Shown here piece by piece: positions 1 to 7,868 of a DNA stretch of 17,034 nt. The position numbers and the translations under genes are program-made. The stretch is from Pseudomonadota bacterium. Lineage in GTDB: Bacteria > Pseudomonadota > Alphaproteobacteria > Rhizobiales > Devosiaceae. Positions within the stretch are counted from its first letter, which is position 1; each line of letters begins with the position of its first letter. The notes under the pieces were generated by a model. The model was not told where the DNA came from. It saw nothing but the letters and a program-made list of their open reading frames with translations, and did no database searches. Location of the stretch: assembly GCA_023415605.1 (NCBI GenBank), contig JAEZKB010000037.1, positions 1-17,034 of the forward strand. The letters run 5' to 3'.

Positions 1-35
1 ACGATGATGATGCCCCAAATGCCTGGCGCGTGCAT
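1..35 (-). CDS. tatA: Partial 5' end of a probable Sec-independent translocase subunit TatA
   Basis: Reading leftward from an ATG at 35, the window holds only about 11 codons, M-H-A-P-G-I-W-G-I-I-I, before it ends. A short N-terminus leading straight into a Gly/Ile-rich hydrophobic stretch is how TatA begins: a single membrane helix that oligomerises with TatBC to export folded proteins across the inner membrane. A Shine-Dalgarno-like GGGAG (45-49 on the plus strand) lies 9 nt upstream of the ATG. The order scpA-scpB-tatA is, as I recall, common in Hyphomicrobiales, and that is the main support for the identity. So few residues cannot prove it; another short membrane protein is possible. Confidence 0.55.
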   Translation of the reverse strand, partial: MHAPGIWGIII

Positions 36-62
36 GGCAGAATTCTCCCAGAAAGCCGAACG

Positions 63-91
63 CTTACACTAGTGCCCAGAAATAGGTTCAA
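63..91 (-). promoter_or_regulatory. Candidate sigma70-type promoter for the tatA-like gene
   Basis: On the minus strand TTGAAC (plus 86-91) is separated by 17 nt from TGTAAG (plus 63-68), about 28 nt upstream of the tatA-like ATG. The -35 is close to consensus and the -10 is a weak match. A 6-bp inverted repeat (AAACAC/GTGTTT, 100-117) lies just upstream. The 132-nt gap between scpB and the tatA-like gene leaves room for a separate promoter. This is pattern matching only. Confidence 0.3.
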
Positions 92-167
92 TCCTAGGCA
101 AACACAAGGACGTGTTTCCGGATTGAGAGGCGGGAATCGTCGCACCCCTCACACCGGGCGCCGCGCC

Positions 168-842
168 TCACGCCGACTCCTCGGCTTCGTCCTCGCCGGA
201 AATGTCGTCGGGATCGAGCGGATCCTCATCGTCGCGAAGCGGGCCGTCGAAGGGCAGCGGCACCTGCATCGAGGGGGGCAACCGGCTCGACAGCAGCCCC
301 GCCCCCTTGAGCTCTTCTAGCCCCGGCAAGTCGGCAAGGCTTTCGAGTCCGAAATGATCGAGGAAGGCTTCCGTGGTGCCATAGGTCACCGGCCGTCCCG
401 GCGTCCGGCGGCGGCCGCGCATGCGCACCCAGCCCGCTTCCATCAACAGGTCAAGCGTGCCCTTGCCGGTCGCGACGCCCCGCACCTCCTCCACCTCGGC
501 GCGGGTGGCCGGCTGGTGGTAGGCGATGATCGAGAGGGTCTCAAGCGCCGCCCGGGAGAGAGTCCTGCTCTCCTGTTCCTCGCGCCGCAGCAGGAAGCCG
601 AGATCCTCGGCCGTGCGGAAGGCCCATTTGTCGCCGCGGCGGACCAGCGTCACCCCCCTGCCTTCATAACGCTGCGCCAGTTGTTCAAGTACGGCTGGTA
701 CGTCAGCCCCTTCGGAGAGATAGGTGGCGAGATCGCTGACGCTGAGCGGCTCGGACGACGCGAACAGCAGCGCTTCGGCGATGCGCAGGTTCCGTTCGGC
801 AATTTCGTAGTGCTCGGCCTCGTCGCGCTCGTCGTCGGTCAT
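168..842 (-). CDS. scpB: Segregation and condensation protein B (ScpB)
   Basis: This 224-residue protein is the ScpB (kite) subunit that dimerises and binds the kleisin ScpA, regulating the SMC condensin-like complex in chromosome segregation. Visible family signatures are the early helix IAEALLFASSEPLS (residues ~22-35), the central winged-helix segment LSRAALETLSIIAYHQP with the following T-R-A-E-V-E-E-V-R-G, and the second winged helix ending R-T-P-G-R-P-V-T-Y-G-T-T. The C-terminal ~30 residues are an acidic Asp/Glu-rich tail (DDEDPLDPDDISGEDEAEE), probably disordered. The start ATG overlaps the scpA stop in an ATGA (839-842), so the two are almost certainly translationally coupled. AAGGA lies about 9 nt upstream of the start, inside scpA. 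Confidence 0.95.
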   Translation of the reverse strand: MTDDERDEAEHYEIAERNLRIAEALLFASSEPLSVSDLATYLSEGADVPAVLEQLAQRYEGRGVTLVRRGDKWAFRTAEDLGFLLRREEQESRTLSRAALETLSIIAYHQPATRAEVEEVRGVATGKGTLDLLMEAGWVRMRGRRRTPGRPVTYGTTEAFLDHFGLESLADLPGLEELKGAGLLSSRLPPSMQVPLPFDGPLRDDEDPLDPDDISGEDEAEESA

Positions 843-1639
843 TCCGGCTGGTCCTTGCCCTCCCCGGCTCGGCGCCGCAGGAAAAGCGGACCAAATGCCA
901 GGGTCTGGCGCAGTTCTACGTGCCCCTGCCGCACCAGTTCAAGGCTCGAGGCAAAGCTCGACGCCATCGCGGTAACGCGCTGTTCCGGCGAGGTCAGATA
1001 GTCGTTGAGATAGGCGTCGAGCGGCACCCAGTCTATGCTGTCGCCGATCAGCCGCTTGAGGATGTCCCGCGCTTCCTGCAGGCTCCACACCGTGCGTTCA
1101 AACAGCTGATAGTCCTGGGGAATGCCGCGCTCGCGGTTGGTCGCGTAGGCCTTGAGCAAGTCGTAGAGGCCAGCGTCCCAGAGGTTGCGGCGCGTCACCG
1201 TGATCGGCTCGGGCATACCGCGGGCATAGACCTGCAGGCCAAGTCGCGGCCGGTTCATCAGCTGGTTGGCCGCGTTGCGCATAGCTTCGAGGCGCTTGAG
1301 GCGGAACTGCAGCAATGCCGCCATCATCTCGCCTGACGGCTCGTCGTCACTCGCCGCTTGCGGCACCATGAGCCGGCTCTTGAGATAAGCCAGCCAGGCC
1401 GCCATCACGAGATAATCGGCAGCGATCTCGATGCGCTTCTCGCGCACCGTCTCGATGAACTGCAGATATTGCTCGGCGAGCGCCAGGACCGAGATGCCGG
1501 AGAGATCGACCTTCTGCCGTCGCGCCAGTTCGAGCAGCAGATCGAGTGGGCCCTCGTAGCCGGCCACATCGACATAGAGCACCTCGTCCGCGGGCGTTTC
1601 TGCCGGCGGCTCGAACCAGTCGGTTGTCGGTGTCGTCAT
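839..1639 (-). CDS. scpA: Segregation and condensation protein A (ScpA, kleisin)
   Basis: This 266-residue kleisin bridges the SMC heads and binds ScpB, forming the ring that organises newly replicated chromosomes. The N-terminal SMC-binding region has the diagnostic GYEGPLDLLLELARRQKVDL (residues ~27-46), followed by the helix with ADYLVMAAWLAYLKSRLM. The C-terminal winged helix (about residues 205-260) ends with the family-typical F-G-P-L-F-L-R-R-R. Length is normal for alphaproteobacterial ScpA. Its last bases overlap scpB. The ATG at 1639 has only a weak AAGGG about 12 nt upstream, so the start is fair but not strongly fixed. The 179-nt gap upstream, to the SPOR gene, is where nagZ is usually found in related genomes. 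Confidence 0.94.
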   Translation of the reverse strand: MTTPTTDWFEPPAETPADEVLYVDVAGYEGPLDLLLELARRQKVDLSGISVLALAEQYLQFIETVREKRIEIAADYLVMAAWLAYLKSRLMVPQAASDDEPSGEMMAALLQFRLKRLEAMRNAANQLMNRPRLGLQVYARGMPEPITVTRRNLWDAGLYDLLKAYATNRERGIPQDYQLFERTVWSLQEARDILKRLIGDSIDWVPLDAYLNDYLTSPEQRVTAMASSFASSLELVRQGHVELRQTLAFGPLFLRRRAGEGKDQPE

Positions 1640-1788
1640 TGCCGCGGCCCTTGCTGAGACGGGACCTTCGCCCCTCGCTCACCGAGCGTCAAGGTTGGCG
1701 TATTTCGGTCAGTCCGAGTCGACAATGGCCTCGCGCGAGAACCGGAGCGGAACGTCCTTGGGTAACGTGACCGCCGGAAGCGCAGGAC

Positions 1789-1811
1789 GAGGCCGTTCGC
1801 AGACCGGCCTC
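1789..1811 (-). terminator. Hairpin just after the SPOR gene, possible terminator or transcript stabiliser
   Basis: GAGGCCG (1789-1795) and CGGCCTC (1805-1811) form a perfect 7-bp stem with a 9-nt loop, starting 8 nt after the SPOR-protein stop codon on the minus strand. No U-run follows it, so it is not a classical intrinsic terminator. It could be an RNA-stability element or part of a weak or Rho-assisted terminator between the SPOR gene and scpA. The remaining bases between the two genes (1640-1788) show no gene. Confidence 0.35.
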
Positions 1812-1818
1812 ACCGAGA

Positions 1819-4374
1819 TCAGCCGCCGGAAGCCATGCAGTCGCCGCCGTTCGCCTTGATCGACGAGCAGATCGACGAGGCTTCCTGCAGCGACGACGCC
1901 GGGACGCGGACGCGGTAGTAGATACCCTTCTGACCGAGGTCTGCGCGCTGGATATAGGGTTGAGCGCCGCCCCAGAGCGAACCGTAGCGCGACTGGGCGT
2001 TGCGGAGCGAAGCCTGAGCCTCGGCTTCGCTTCGTTGCGCTGCGATCTGCACATAAGGGCCGGACTGGCCACCCGAGCTCGCAGCCGGAGCCGGCGCAGC
2101 GGCGGCAGGCGTCGCGGGCGTTTCCTCGATAGCGGCGGTCAGGTCTACGGCGCGATTGGCACTACCGACCATAGTCGAGCGGTCGGAGGGGCGCGGCATC
2201 GGTGCGGGGGCGACCCGTGTCGGGTCGATCGTAGCCGGCTGGCTCGCGGCCGCCGACGCCTCCGGCGCATTAGCGACGAGCGCAGTCACGGCGTTGGGGT
2301 CGACTTCCGCCGTTACGGGCGTTTCGCCGGCAATGGCCGCAGCGATGGCGTCAGGCTCAACCTCCGGCGTCTCGACGCTAGCGAGCAGTTCGGACGGTTG
2401 GGCTTCGCCACCCGGCAGTTGCGGCACAGTCGGACGCTCCACCGGCAGCACTTCGTTGCCGGCAACGGCTTCGTCGCCCGGAACGATGGTGCCATCGGGA
2501 CGCACGGTTACGGTACGGACCTTGCGGTTGGCGAGGCCACCTTCGGTATCGGCAGCCTCCGGGCTGACGACGCGCGCCACTTCGGTGGGAGCCGCCCCTT
2601 CCGTCTCGTCACGCGAGACCAGCGTTTCGGTCGGCTCCGGGGTGGTCCGACCTTCGATCTGGTTGAAGAGGCCTGACGCGGCTGGGGCGGCTGTCTCCGC
2701 CGAAGCCACGATGGGCGCCGGCTGCTTGGCCGAACCGGCTTCCGCCGTCAGTACCGGAGCGGTTGACGGATCGGTGCGGCCCATGCCCAGCACCCAATAG
2801 AGTCCGAGGCCGGCGGCAAGCAGCAGCGTGCCGGCGACAGCCATGCCGATATACTGACGGGCACCACTGGACACGCCGCGCGACTTGGGCGGCTTGACCT
2901 TCATGCGCTTGACCGGACGCCGGTCTTCCGTATCGAGATGATCGACATGGTCGACGCGCGCACCGGTAGCGGCGGCGGCAGCAAGGATCGCGTCCTCGGC
3001 CGAACGCATCGGCGGCTCGCGGTCCTTGAGCTCCGTCCGGCGCGGAGCAAAAGCCGTGTTGAGCGGCGGCACCACTGGGGCGGCTGGCGGCGGAGGCGGC
3101 GCCAGCGTCACGGTCGGTGTCTTTTCGGGGGGCGAGAGTTCCACCCGCACGGCTTCGCCGATCAGGCTCTCGATCTCGTCCATAGGATCGGGTTCAGCGC
3201 GCGGCGCAGGAGCCGGCGAGGCTGTCGTCCCGGATTTGCCCGGCAGCCCAAAGACCGGCGCCACGGCGTAACGGTCAGATTCAAGGCGCTGCGGCTGGGC
3301 CTGGGCGGCCGGACGCGGCGCGGGGGCCGGCGCTGGACGGCTGCCGGTTGGCTTCGCAACCAGCACCGGTGCCGGATTTGGATTGGCAAAGCTGCGCACC
3401 GGCACGGGCTGCACGGGTGCAGCCTGCAACGGAGCAGACTGGATCGGCGCCGGTTTGGGCACCGAAGCCGGAGCCGGCGCGGGCTCGGCGATCTCGTCGT
3501 GCTCTTCGGCAGCATCGAGTTCCGCCGCGATCAGGTCGGCGATCGGGTCGCGCACGGGCTTGTCATCGTCACCGGCGGAACCGGACGGCGGTTCGTTGCC
3601 GAAGCCAAAATCGAAGTCGAAACCGTCACCGGCCGGCGCATTGGAGGGCATGGACGGAGCCGAAACAACTGGCGCGGGCGCAGCAGCCAGGGGCGCAGAG
3701 GCCACGCTGGGCTCGATACGGTTCATCGGCACCGGCTTGAAGCTCGGGGCCGGCTTGGCTTCCGCAACGGCAGCAGACGGCATCGGGCGCGGCTCGACGG
3801 CAGGCGTGGGCGCAGGAGCAGATTTGAGCGGCACGCTTAGGACGGGCTCGGGCGACGCGGCCTTGGGCTCGGCCTGTGGAGCCGGCTTGGGCACATCGCG
3901 CGACTGCCAGTTGTTCATCGGCTCAGGCGCGATCACGGGGGCAACACCCGGCGGCCTACCGAAATCGAACTGACCACCTGAGGCCGGTTTGGATTCGGCT
4001 CGCGACGCGGGGGCGGCGCTCGGAGCGGGCGGCACGATGGCGGGCTCGGCAGCAGCGGCCACGGGCTGGCTCATGCCGGGAATGCGGATGGTGGGGGCAG
4101 CAGCCGGCTTGGGGGCCTCGTTCGCAGGGGTAGCGGCTGCAGGCGCGGGCGCCGCAACTGCTGGGGCCGCGGCCGGTGCTGGGCTCGGCATACCGGGGAT
4201 ACGGAGCGGCGTCGCGGCGGCGACGGTCGCTTCGTTGAGCGGCTGCATCTTGAGTGCAGGCTTGGCCTCGGGTTCCCCGCCCTGCGCGTTGCTGGCCATG
4301 AGCTTGGCAAGCTCGGCAATCAGGTCGTCGGACTTTTCCTGGCTCTCTGACATCTGCTGCGGCTTCGCTGTCAC
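1819..4374 (-). CDS. Large SPOR-domain membrane protein, Ala/Pro-rich
   Basis: This 851-residue bitopic protein has a C-terminal SPOR domain (about residues 770-848, from GPYVQIAAQRSEAEAQ to the end). SPOR domains bind denuded septal peptidoglycan, so the protein probably acts at the division site. One membrane helix lies at about 508-530 (IGMAVAGTLLLAAGLGLYWVL), preceded by basic residues (KRMKVKPPKSR), which puts residues 1-500 in the cytoplasm and the SPOR domain in the periplasm. Both arms are dominated by Ala/Pro linkers. A conserved-looking block VRTVTVRPDGTIV sits at ~619-631. The only cysteines (836, 846) are in the SPOR domain. The start is uncertain: GTG at 4374 has GAGGG 12 nt upstream, whereas an in-frame ATG at 4353 has no clear SD. 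It sits downstream of argS, matching the usual Hyphomicrobiales order. Confidence 0.85.
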   Translation of the reverse strand: MTAKPQQMSESQEKSDDLIAELAKLMASNAQGGEPEAKPALKMQPLNEATVAAATPLRIPGMPSPAPAAAPAVAAPAPAAATPANEAPKPAAAPTIRIPGMSQPVAAAAEPAIVPPAPSAAPASRAESKPASGGQFDFGRPPGVAPVIAPEPMNNWQSRDVPKPAPQAEPKAASPEPVLSVPLKSAPAPTPAVEPRPMPSAAVAEAKPAPSFKPVPMNRIEPSVASAPLAAAPAPVVSAPSMPSNAPAGDGFDFDFGFGNEPPSGSAGDDDKPVRDPIADLIAAELDAAEEHDEIAEPAPAPASVPKPAPIQSAPLQAAPVQPVPVRSFANPNPAPVLVAKPTGSRPAPAPAPRPAAQAQPQRLESDRYAVAPVFGLPGKSGTTASPAPAPRAEPDPMDEIESLIGEAVRVELSPPEKTPTVTLAPPPPPAAPVVPPLNTAFAPRRTELKDREPPMRSAEDAILAAAAATGARVDHVDHLDTEDRRPVKRMKVKPPKSRGVSSGARQYIGMAVAGTLLLAAGLGLYWVLGMGRTDPSTAPVLTAEAGSAKQPAPIVASAETAAPAASGLFNQIEGRTTPEPTETLVSRDETEGAAPTEVARVVSPEAADTEGGLANRKVRTVTVRPDGTIVPGDEAVAGNEVLPVERPTVPQLPGGEAQPSELLASVETPEVEPDAIAAAIAGETPVTAEVDPNAVTALVANAPEASAAASQPATIDPTRVAPAPMPRPSDRSTMVGSANRAVDLTAAIEETPATPAAAAPAPAASSGGQSGPYVQIAAQRSEAEAQASLRNAQSRYGSLWGGAQPYIQRADLGQKGIYYRVRVPASSLQEASSICSSIKANGGDCMASGG

Positions 4375-4459
4375 GGGTGTGCAGCGCCCTCTATGTTACT
4401 GGTCCCCGCACGACCCCCGCCGAGCGTAGCGGGCCAGAAATCATGTCAATGCGCCCGAA

Positions 4460-6205
4460 TTATGAAAGCTCGGCTGGTGCGGAGACTCCCAATATTCCCA
4501 GGCCATTGACCAACACCTGACGCACCGCCCCTACCAGTGCGAGTCGAGCTAAAGTCAGTTTTGGATTGTCGGCGTTAACAAAGCGTAAGCCAACATCTTC
4601 CTTGCCCTTGGCCCAGAAGCCATGAAAAGCCCCGGCGACTTCATAAAGGTAGAATGCGACGCGATGCGGTTCGTGCGCAAGGGCAGCCTGCGTCACTGTC
4701 CGCGGCCACTGCGCCAGCACGCGGATCAGTTCGAGATCAGCTGGCGACGAGAGCAGTTCGACGTCCGCCGTCTTGAGTGCCGACTCGGAAGTGTCGAGCG
4801 TCGGCAGGTCCTTTTCGGCATTGCGGAACACGGAGCACGACCGGGCATGGGCGTACTGCACGTAGAACACTGGGTTGTCGCGGGTCTGTTCTTTCACCTG
4901 CGCGAAGTCGAAATCCATCGCCGCGTCGTTGCGCCGATAGGTCAGCATGAAGCGTACGGCGTCGGCACCGACCTCCTCGACCACGTCGGCCAGCGTCACC
5001 AGATCGCCTGAGCGCTTGCTCATCTTGAACGGTTCGCCGTTCTTCATCAGCCGCACCAGCTGGCAGATCTTCACGTCCATGTCGGCTTCGCCGTGGGAAA
5101 CGGCCTTCACCGCTGCCTTGAGCCGGCTGACATAGCCAGAATGGTCGGCGCCCAGCACATTGATCATGTGCTTGAAGCCACGCAGATACTTGTCGCGGTG
5201 ATAAGCGATGTCGGCAGCGAAATAGGTGTAGCTGCCGTCCGACTTGATCAGCGGCCGGTCGACATCGTCGCCATAGTCAGTGGCGCGGAACAGTGTCTGC
5301 TCGCGGTCCTCCCAATCTTCAGGGGTTTTGCCCTTGGGTGGCTCGAGCCGGCCCTGGTAGACCATGCCCTGCTCGCGCAGCCACTCGAGCGTTGTGTCGA
5401 TCTCCTTGCCCTGTCCGTGCAGCGTGCGCTCGGAGAAGAACACGTCGTGGTGGATGTTGAGCTTGGCGAGATCGGCCTTGATGAGCTCCATCATCGCCGC
5501 CAGAACCCGCTCCTTGACCAGCGGCAGCACCTCGCCCTCCGGCTTGTGCAGCAGGCTGTCGCCGAACTCGGCCTTGAGCGCCTGGCCTACCTGGATCAGA
5601 TAGTCGCCCGGATAGAGGCCGGGCAGGATCTCGATGGTCTCGCCGAGGGCCTCGCGATAGCGCAGCAGCGTCGAGCGGGCCAGCGTGTCGATCTGGCTAC
5701 CGGCGTCGTTGATGTAATACTCCCGGCTCACATCGTAGCCCGAATAGGCCATGAGCGAGGCCAGCGTGTCGCCGAACACGGCTCCGCGCGTGTGGCCCAC
5801 ATGCATCGGGCCAGTCGGATTAGCCGAGACATACTCGACATTGACCCGCTCGCCCTTGCCGATGTCGGACTTGCCAAAATCGCCCCCCTGCACCGCGATC
5901 GAGCGCAGCACATCGAACCAGATCGGGTTCGCCAGCCGGAAGTTGAGAAAGCCCGGGCCGGCGACCTCGACCGAGGCTACATCCTTGTCGTCCTTGAACG
6001 CTCCGGCGAGTGCCGTGGCGATCTCGCGCGGGTTCTTGCCCAGCGGCTTGGCGACGACCATAGCGGCATTACTGGAGAGATCGCCGTGAGCGGGGTCTCG
6101 CGGCGGTTCCACCACCAGGCGCGCCAGCGCCTCCTCGGTCACATCTGGATAGAGCGACTTGAGGGCGGCCGACACGCGGTCCGCGAAGATGGCGAAAACG
6201 TCCAT
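4460..6205 (-). CDS. argS: Arginyl-tRNA synthetase
   Basis: This class I aminoacyl-tRNA synthetase charges tRNA-Arg in the cytoplasm. From the ATG at 6205 it is 581 residues, normal for the family. The signature HVGH sits at ~135-138 in NPTGPMHVGHTRGAVFGD. The second catalytic motif, KMSKR, is at ~394-398 in EPFKMSKRSGD. The N-terminal tRNA D-loop-recognition domain (residues ~1-110) and the C-terminal anticodon-binding helical domain, which includes residues such as QYAHARSCSVFRN, are both present. The frame stays open 8 codons further, to a GTG at 6229, but the MDVFAIFADRV start is the natural N-terminus. No strong SD precedes it (AAAGAA). It lies 40 nt after dgt, probably in the same transcript. 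Confidence 0.97.
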   Translation of the reverse strand: MDVFAIFADRVSAALKSLYPDVTEEALARLVVEPPRDPAHGDLSSNAAMVVAKPLGKNPREIATALAGAFKDDKDVASVEVAGPGFLNFRLANPIWFDVLRSIAVQGGDFGKSDIGKGERVNVEYVSANPTGPMHVGHTRGAVFGDTLASLMAYSGYDVSREYYINDAGSQIDTLARSTLLRYREALGETIEILPGLYPGDYLIQVGQALKAEFGDSLLHKPEGEVLPLVKERVLAAMMELIKADLAKLNIHHDVFFSERTLHGQGKEIDTTLEWLREQGMVYQGRLEPPKGKTPEDWEDREQTLFRATDYGDDVDRPLIKSDGSYTYFAADIAYHRDKYLRGFKHMINVLGADHSGYVSRLKAAVKAVSHGEADMDVKICQLVRLMKNGEPFKMSKRSGDLVTLADVVEEVGADAVRFMLTYRRNDAAMDFDFAQVKEQTRDNPVFYVQYAHARSCSVFRNAEKDLPTLDTSESALKTADVELLSSPADLELIRVLAQWPRTVTQAALAHEPHRVAFYLYEVAGAFHGFWAKGKEDVGLRFVNADNPKLTLARLALVGAVRQVLVNGLGILGVSAPAELS

Positions 6206-6245
6206 TGATCTTGTTCTTTCAACAACCACGAAGGGCGGAGAGGCC

Positions 6246-7421
6246 CTAGCCTATGCGGGCTTTTGCGTCAAACAACGCCGCGTGCTGCTCTTCGGCATAA
6301 GGATCGGTCATGCCGGCGACGAAGTCGCAGACGACGCGAGCCCGGCCGACATCGCTGTCGCCGCGTCGGTACGCCTTGGCCCAGCGGCCCGGCATCTCAG
6401 CTCCGCTCATATAGGCGTCGAACAGTTCGCCGACGACCCTTTCGCTCTGCCGCACCGGGCCCATCACCTGCTCGGAGCGATAGACCTTTTCAAAGAGGTA
6501 GGCCTTGAGACCGCGTACGGCTTCCCCGAACTCCTCGGAAAAGAGGATCAGGGTCTGGCCGGCATGGCGCACATCCCAGACGTTCTTGGGCGAAGCATAT
6601 TCGATCGCATCCATACTCGTGGCGATCACGTCTTCGATGGCCGCGGTGATCAGCCGCCGCTGTACCTCGTGCGCCTTGCGATTGGGCTCGATATCCGGCC
6701 AGCGCGCTTCGACCTGTCGCACCAGTGGCCCGACCAGCGGCACGACTGCCAAATCTCCCAGCGTGATCAGCCCCGCCCGCAGCGCGTCGTCGATATCGTG
6801 GGCGTTGTACGCGATGTCATCGGCAATCGCCGCTACCTGTGCCTCGAGTCCGGCATAGGTTTCCAGCGGCATGAAGCCGGGGATCGGGATGTCGCTGAGG
6901 TCAATTTCGGCCGGCACAGGGCCATTGTGCTTCAGAATCCCTTCGAGCGTTTCCCAGGTCAGGTTGAGCCCGTCATGCTCGGCGTAGCGGTTCTCCAGCC
7001 GGGTCACGACGCGCAGCGCCTGCAGGTTGTGATCGAAGCCGCCGAATGGCGCCATTTTATCGTTCAGAACGCGTTCACCAGCATGGCCAAACGGTGTGTG
7101 ACCCAGGTCATGGGCCAGCGCTACGGCCTCCGCGAGGTCCTCGTTGAGGCGCAAGGAACGCGCGATCGACCGCGCCATCTGGCTCACTTCGAGCGTATGT
7201 GTCAGCCGCGTGCGGAAATGCTGACCCTCGTGATGCAGGAAAACCTGGGTCTTGTACTGCAGCCGCCGGAAGGCGGTCGAATGGATGATCCGGTCCCTAT
7301 CCCGTTGAAACTCCGAGCGAGTCGGACTTTCCGAGGTGCCGTAAAGGCGGCCGTTGCTCAGCGCCGGATCGGAAGCGTAGAAGGCCAGCTCGCCCATTTT
7401 CCGCGCCAAAGCCCTTTTCAT
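6246..7421 (-). CDS. dgt: dGTPase-family deoxynucleoside triphosphate triphosphohydrolase
   Basis: This HD-domain phosphohydrolase removes triphosphate from dNTPs and helps set dNTP pools. It is 391 residues from the ATG at 7421, matching the shorter dGTPase-like class. Family marks are YGTSESPTRSEFQRDRDRII (residues ~27-46), RTRLTHTLEVSQMARSIAR with the first metal His at ~75, HDLGHTPFGHAGE with the His-Asp pair at ~104-105, and the later DDIAYNAHDIDDAL carrying another metal Asp. The frame also opens at a TTG two codons earlier (7427). No clear SD precedes the ATG at 7421. The transcript may be nearly leaderless, or translation may begin at a Met eight codons inside (7397). It is divergent from erpA and followed 40 nt later by argS. 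Confidence 0.95.
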   Translation of the reverse strand: MKRALARKMGELAFYASDPALSNGRLYGTSESPTRSEFQRDRDRIIHSTAFRRLQYKTQVFLHHEGQHFRTRLTHTLEVSQMARSIARSLRLNEDLAEAVALAHDLGHTPFGHAGERVLNDKMAPFGGFDHNLQALRVVTRLENRYAEHDGLNLTWETLEGILKHNGPVPAEIDLSDIPIPGFMPLETYAGLEAQVAAIADDIAYNAHDIDDALRAGLITLGDLAVVPLVGPLVRQVEARWPDIEPNRKAHEVQRRLITAAIEDVIATSMDAIEYASPKNVWDVRHAGQTLILFSEEFGEAVRGLKAYLFEKVYRSEQVMGPVRQSERVVGELFDAYMSGAEMPGRWAKAYRRGDSDVGRARVVCDFVAGMTDPYAEEQHAALFDAKARIG

Positions 7422-7476
7422 CGTCAATCGACGATACTAGATTTGTTTCAAGCGCATCCGCGCCAGAAGGTACCCG
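7422..7476. promoter_or_regulatory. Divergent intergenic region between dgt and erpA
   Basis: These 55 bases separate two divergent starts and must hold, or closely border, the promoters for both the dgt-argS train and erpA. It contains an AT-richer core (about 7434-7450) and a small 5-bp inverted repeat TCGTC/GACGA (7421-7434). I could not assign a convincing -35/-10 pair to either strand. A good SD for erpA, AGAAGG, lies at 7465-7470. No such site is seen for dgt. Confidence 0.5.
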
Positions 7477-7833
7477 ATGACCGAAGCTGCTCTAGCACCA
7501 AAAGATGTCGTTTTGACAGACCGCGCCGCTCGCCGGATCGGAAAAATCCTTGCCAAACAAGGTGAAGGCACGGTGCTGCGCATCCAGGTTTCGGGCGGCG
7601 GCTGCTCCGGCTTTCAGTACGAATACAAGCTCGGCAAGGATTCGCCGGCCCCCGACGACCTCGTCCTCACCAAAGGCGACGCGACGGTGTTGATCGATTC
7701 CCTCAGCCTCGAATTCATGGGCGGCTCGGAAATCGACTATGTTGACGATCTGATCGGCCAGTCCTTCGAGATCCGCAATCCGAACGCCGTTGCCGGCTGC
7801 GGGTGCGGCACCAGTTTCGCCGTCGCAAACTGA
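7477..7833 (+). CDS. erpA: A-type iron-sulfur cluster carrier, ErpA-like
   Basis: This 118-residue protein of the HesB/IscA/ErpA family takes up Fe-S clusters from the assembly scaffold and hands them to apo-enzymes. The three ligand cysteines are in place: C43 in SGGGCSGFQYEY, and C108 and C110 in AGCGCGTSF at the C-terminus. The body pattern (VLTDRAARRI, then DSLSLEFMGGSEIDYVDDL) is typical. The ATG at 7477 is well supported by AGAAGG 6 nt upstream. ErpA and IscA/SufA are hard to separate by eye. A single A-type gene next to dgt, away from suf or isc genes, is what I recall for erpA in Hyphomicrobiales. The downstream gap of 62 nt contains the hairpin at 7869-7889. Confidence 0.9.
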   Translation: MTEAALAPKDVVLTDRAARRIGKILAKQGEGTVLRIQVSGGGCSGFQYEYKLGKDSPAPDDLVLTKGDATVLIDSLSLEFMGGSEIDYVDDLIGQSFEIRNPNAVAGCGCGTSFAVAN

Positions 7834-7868
7834 ATTCAAGCTGTTGAAGTTCAACGTATCTCAGCCTA

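Noticed and set aside
1640..1788. Possible remnant of nagZ between the SPOR gene and scpA
   Set aside because: Two minus-strand frames I read through hold stops or low-complexity sequence without GH3 NagZ motifs. Nothing supports a pseudogene.
2938..3840. Several Arg/Gly/Ser-rich open frames within the SPOR gene region
   Set aside because: The Ala/Pro-rich real gene produces open, low-complexity frames in the other registers. None resembles a protein family.
3162..4319. Tandem repeats or a CRISPR-like array in the repetitive GCC/CCG DNA of the SPOR gene
   Set aside because: The repetitiveness is codon-level Ala/Pro enrichment without regular period or repeat-spacer structure.
5093..6208. 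A 371-codon open frame on the plus strand opposite argS
   Set aside because: It is antisense to an intact argS with all catalytic motifs. The product is not recognisable and no SD is evident.
6159..7565. A 468-codon open frame on the plus strand opposite dgt
   Set aside because: It runs antisense to a clear dgt gene, has no recognisable family features, and long antisense frames are expected in GC-rich coding DNA.
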